Of a stretch of 64,000 bases of DNA, positions 62,175 to 64,000 are shown one piece after another. The notes under the pieces were generated by a model. The model saw only the letters and a program-made list of their open reading frames with translations, was not told where the DNA came from and did not search any database. The first letter of the stretch is position 1, and every line of letters begins with the position of its first letter. The position numbers and the translations under genes were made by a program. Origin of the DNA: Hymenobacter glacieicola. Lineage in GTDB: Bacteria > Bacteroidota > Bacteroidia > Cytophagales > Hymenobacteraceae. The DNA lies in NCBI RefSeq assembly GCF_014640315.1, contig NZ_BMGS01000007.1, positions 273,705 to 337,704 on the forward strand, in the 5' to 3' direction.

Positions 62175-63538
62175 CTGAAGCTGCCCTGGGGCTCCTTGGC
62201 CGTGTCGGCGGCTGAGAGCGGGCCCACGAAAAAGGGGTAGCTGTGGGTGGCTACGCTGCCGTGTCCATCATACGCCATAACCAGCAACCGATAGGGGCCC
62301 TTTTTGCGCGGGGCCTGCAGTAATACCCTCTGGCCTTGGGGCTGCTTAATCAGATCGGGCAGCGGCTCGGGGGCCGTCCGGTCCTGGGGCAGCACGAAGT
62401 TTTCATCTACTTCTGGCACTACTTCCCACTCAATGCGCAGCGGATCCGCTTCGGGATCAGTTGCTTCCACTGTTACCTGATAGGATGCCCCGGGCCGTAG
62501 CAGCACGTTGCGGGTAGGGGGCAGGCCGCTTAGCTGCAGGCGCGCCAAGCGCGGAGCTTGGTTAGGAACTCGTTTTCCAGTCCAGAGGTAATGCACCATA
62601 TCTACCACGGCGGTTTTCTCGCCCTTATCGGTAAAGAGGCTAAACCACATGGCGGTCTGCTCGAAGCGCTGGCCCCAGTAAAGCACGTAGGAGCCCAGGC
62701 ACCGATTCGGTTGGCCTTTAACGCTTTTTTCGAAGCGGGTGCGCATAAACTCCGCCTTCGTGTCGCTGCTCTGGTCCAGCGGGGCCCGCCACTTAGTGCG
62801 CGGAGCCTCCCACCAGCCCCGGGCCCCGTACTCGCCCACAATGTAGGGCCCCGACCAGCCATCCTGCACGAGCCGGGCATCCAACTCCCCTAGCCCACCA
62901 AAGATGTTGACCGTCAGTACATCCAGATCGGGGCAAAAGCGCTCCACGGCCGATACCATGTTGAAGTTGCTGGTCAGAGTAGTTGTGACGGGGTGGTAGG
63001 GGTCAAGCTCGTGAATCATGCGGGCTACCTCATTCAGGGCCTGAAAGGCCCGGGGGTTATTGGTGTGGTTGTCCAGCTCGTTGCCCACATTCCACATCAG
63101 CAGGGCGGGATGGTGCCGGAAGCGCAGCACCTGCTCCCGGATTTCTTGCTGCTGCCGCGCCACGGCCTTCCGGTCGAAGTAGTCGAAGTCCTCATACTCA
63201 GGCTTCATCCATATGCCCAGCATTACGCTTAGGCCCTGCTGCTGCGCTTTGTCGAGGATGGCGTCGGCGTAGTTCGTGGTGTAGAGCCGCAGGGAATTTC
63301 CGCCTAGGGCCTGCACCCGCTCTAGCTGTTGCAGTCCGGCTACCCCTTTGATATAATAGGGTTTGCCCCCGCGCAGCAGCTGCCACCCGACTTTGGTTTT
63401 TACTACCTGCACGGGCAGCACGCCCGGTGGTGGTGGCGCAAGCACTTGCTCCGAGGGAGTATCGGCAGTTTGGCACCCGCCTAACCACATACCCAGGTTT
63501 ATAACCCACCAGAAGGAAGCAAAAAGTCGCAAACCCAT
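62156..63538 (-). CDS. Glycoside hydrolase family 2-type TIM-barrel lipoprotein
   Basis: A 460-residue lipoprotein started at the ATG complemented at 63536-63538 (MGLRLFASFWWVINLGMWLG), with lipobox LGGC. Residues about 45-320 form a (beta/alpha)8 barrel: YYIKGVAGLQQLERVQALGG, then NSLRLYTTNYADAILDKAQQ, ALLMWNVGNELDNHTNNPRA (acid/base Glu in GNE) and YIVGEYGARGWWEAPR (nucleophile Glu in GEYG), typical of GH2/GH5-like clan A enzymes. The C-terminus (about 350-460) is a beta-sandwich (VTVEATDPEADPLRIEWEVV). The substrate is unknown. It is divergent from a glycosyltransferase gene with an AT-rich 207-base gap, so it may trim the polysaccharide that enzyme makes. Confidence 0.85.
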   Translation of the reverse strand: MGLRLFASFWWVINLGMWLGGCQTADTPSEQVLAPPPPGVLPVQVVKTKVGWQLLRGGKPYYIKGVAGLQQLERVQALGGNSLRLYTTNYADAILDKAQQQGLSVMLGIWMKPEYEDFDYFDRKAVARQQQEIREQVLRFRHHPALLMWNVGNELDNHTNNPRAFQALNEVARMIHELDPYHPVTTTLTSNFNMVSAVERFCPDLDVLTVNIFGGLGELDARLVQDGWSGPYIVGEYGARGWWEAPRTKWRAPLDQSSDTKAEFMRTRFEKSVKGQPNRCLGSYVLYWGQRFEQTAMWFSLFTDKGEKTAVVDMVHYLWTGKRVPNQAPRLARLQLSGLPPTRNVLLRPGASYQVTVEATDPEADPLRIEWEVVPEVDENFVLPQDRTAPEPLPDLIKQPQGQRVLLQAPRKKGPYRLLVMAYDGHGSVATHSYPFFVGPLSAADTAKEPQGSFRKKAFQ

Positions 63539-63745
63539 AACCAAGAAAAAAGTACGGACGAGGCAATATTGTATAATTATAATAAATAATTAAATTTTAT
63601 TACATTTTAAAAATCGTATTATTGGCATTATTTTACAAAAATTACTTGAATACATTATACTAAAGACAACCTCCACGTTTGCCTGTTTTGCTCGCCTTTC
63701 AGCTACTACCCTGCTCTACTTCTCACACTGCTAGTCAGCCGCGCC

Positions 63746-64000
63746 ATGACTCTTTATGAAGAAACGCCTACTTCAACAGCAGTTTCCCCTCCTCCTTCCT
63801 CTATCCAATCAACTCCAGCGGCCGCTCGTGTTGGCTACACCTTCTTGACCCAGGTAGGGCAAATGCGGCTACTAGTAGTGATTGGGGTAGTGCTAACGGG
63901 GCATTTTCTGTGGTGGTTTGCTGACTCCGACCACGTTGGCTACGCGCCGTTATTTTGGCTGCTGACCGTGTCGCTGGGCTTCAAGCTCCTGCGCATGCTG
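63746..64000 (+). CDS. Glycosyltransferase (cellulose synthase-like) N-terminus, partial
   Basis: The first 85 codons of a gene cut by the right edge. ATG 63746 opens a polar Thr/Pro/Ser tail (ETPTSTAVSPPPSSIQSTPA), then a membrane helix 'QMRLLVVIGVVLTGHFLWWF' and a second one 'PLFWLLTVSLGFKLLRML'. This pattern of short tail, two helices, and 'LFWLLTxSLGFKLLRML' fits the N-terminus of the membrane-bound family 2 glycosyltransferases (cellulose or hyaluronan synthase-like) of Cytophagales. The catalytic domain is outside the window, so the activity is inference. It forms a divergent pair with the glycoside hydrolase lipoprotein. Confidence 0.65.
   Translation, partial: MTLYEETPTSTAVSPPPSSIQSTPAAARVGYTFLTQVGQMRLLVVIGVVLTGHFLWWFADSDHVGYAPLFWLLTVSLGFKLLRML

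Overview
The window looks like chromosome of a GC-rich aerobic Bacteroidota, most likely Hymenobacter or a close Cytophagales relative. Signs of this are type IX secretion (T9SS) sorting domains of both kinds (51569-53587 type A, 53742-55997 type B), promoters of the TTG-N17-23-TAnnTTTG form, few Shine-Dalgarno sequences, and many family types typical of the group (DUF4199, DUF4920, T9SS/OmpA-PD40 proteins, carboxypeptidase-regulatory-like surface proteins, ABC-F of the YbiT type). No rRNA, tRNA, CRISPR array, complete insertion sequence or prophage was seen.

Layout. 1-9087: a partial L,D-transpeptidase-like gene, small secreted and membrane proteins, a YbiT-type ABC-F ATPase with a beta-barrel gene, 3-hydroxybutyryl-CoA dehydrogenase, msrA, an unknown gene and dapD. 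9219-15374: glycosyltransferase, fabH, a DtxR/MntR regulator behind an AT-rich palindromic repeat, mnmE and gltA. 15464-22554, all minus strand: two paralogous small secreted proteins, a PorE-like TPR/beta-propeller/OmpA protein downstream of queE, folD with a small gene, and lepA. 22822-31274: heme-binding GlcG/HbpS-like gene, an Uma2 nuclease with a MafI-like immunity gene between two paralogous surface-protein genes, a fused isobutyryl-CoA mutase (icmF), a membrane gene broken by one stop codon, and a ferritin-like gene. 31275-39091: two closely related lipoprotein PBP2-like transpeptidases bracket a DinB-type gene, an amino-acid permease and two SpoIIAA-like genes. 39321-50627: an AT-rich FkbM methyltransferase gene, OmpA protein, polysaccharide deacetylase, a 45-residue peptide gene, an FKBP isomerase, kup, an M61 peptidase, an NlpC/P60 hydrolase, an element with terminal inverted repeats, and a tiny transcription unit that seems frameshifted. 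50852-64000: T9SS cargo proteins, an orphan cytochrome oxidase subunit III, small lipoproteins, ligA, a rhodanese, and a glycoside hydrolase lipoprotein divergent from the start of a glycosyltransferase.

How the genes work together. Most are core housekeeping genes in one- to three-gene transcription units, separated by very clear intrinsic terminators that often serve convergent genes. Envelope functions recur: peptidoglycan (L,D-transpeptidase, PBP2-like pair, NlpC/P60, dapD), outer membrane and T9SS (PorE-like protein and two cargo proteins), and surface polysaccharide (two glycosyltransferases, deacetylase, glycoside hydrolase). No complete new multi-gene system is evident. The best leads are the Uma2/MafI-like pair, the PBP2-like duplication, the ABC-F protein with a dead second ATP site, and the small promoter-to-terminator unit at 49590-49967. 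All calls rest on reading the sequence and remembered family features; no database search was run.
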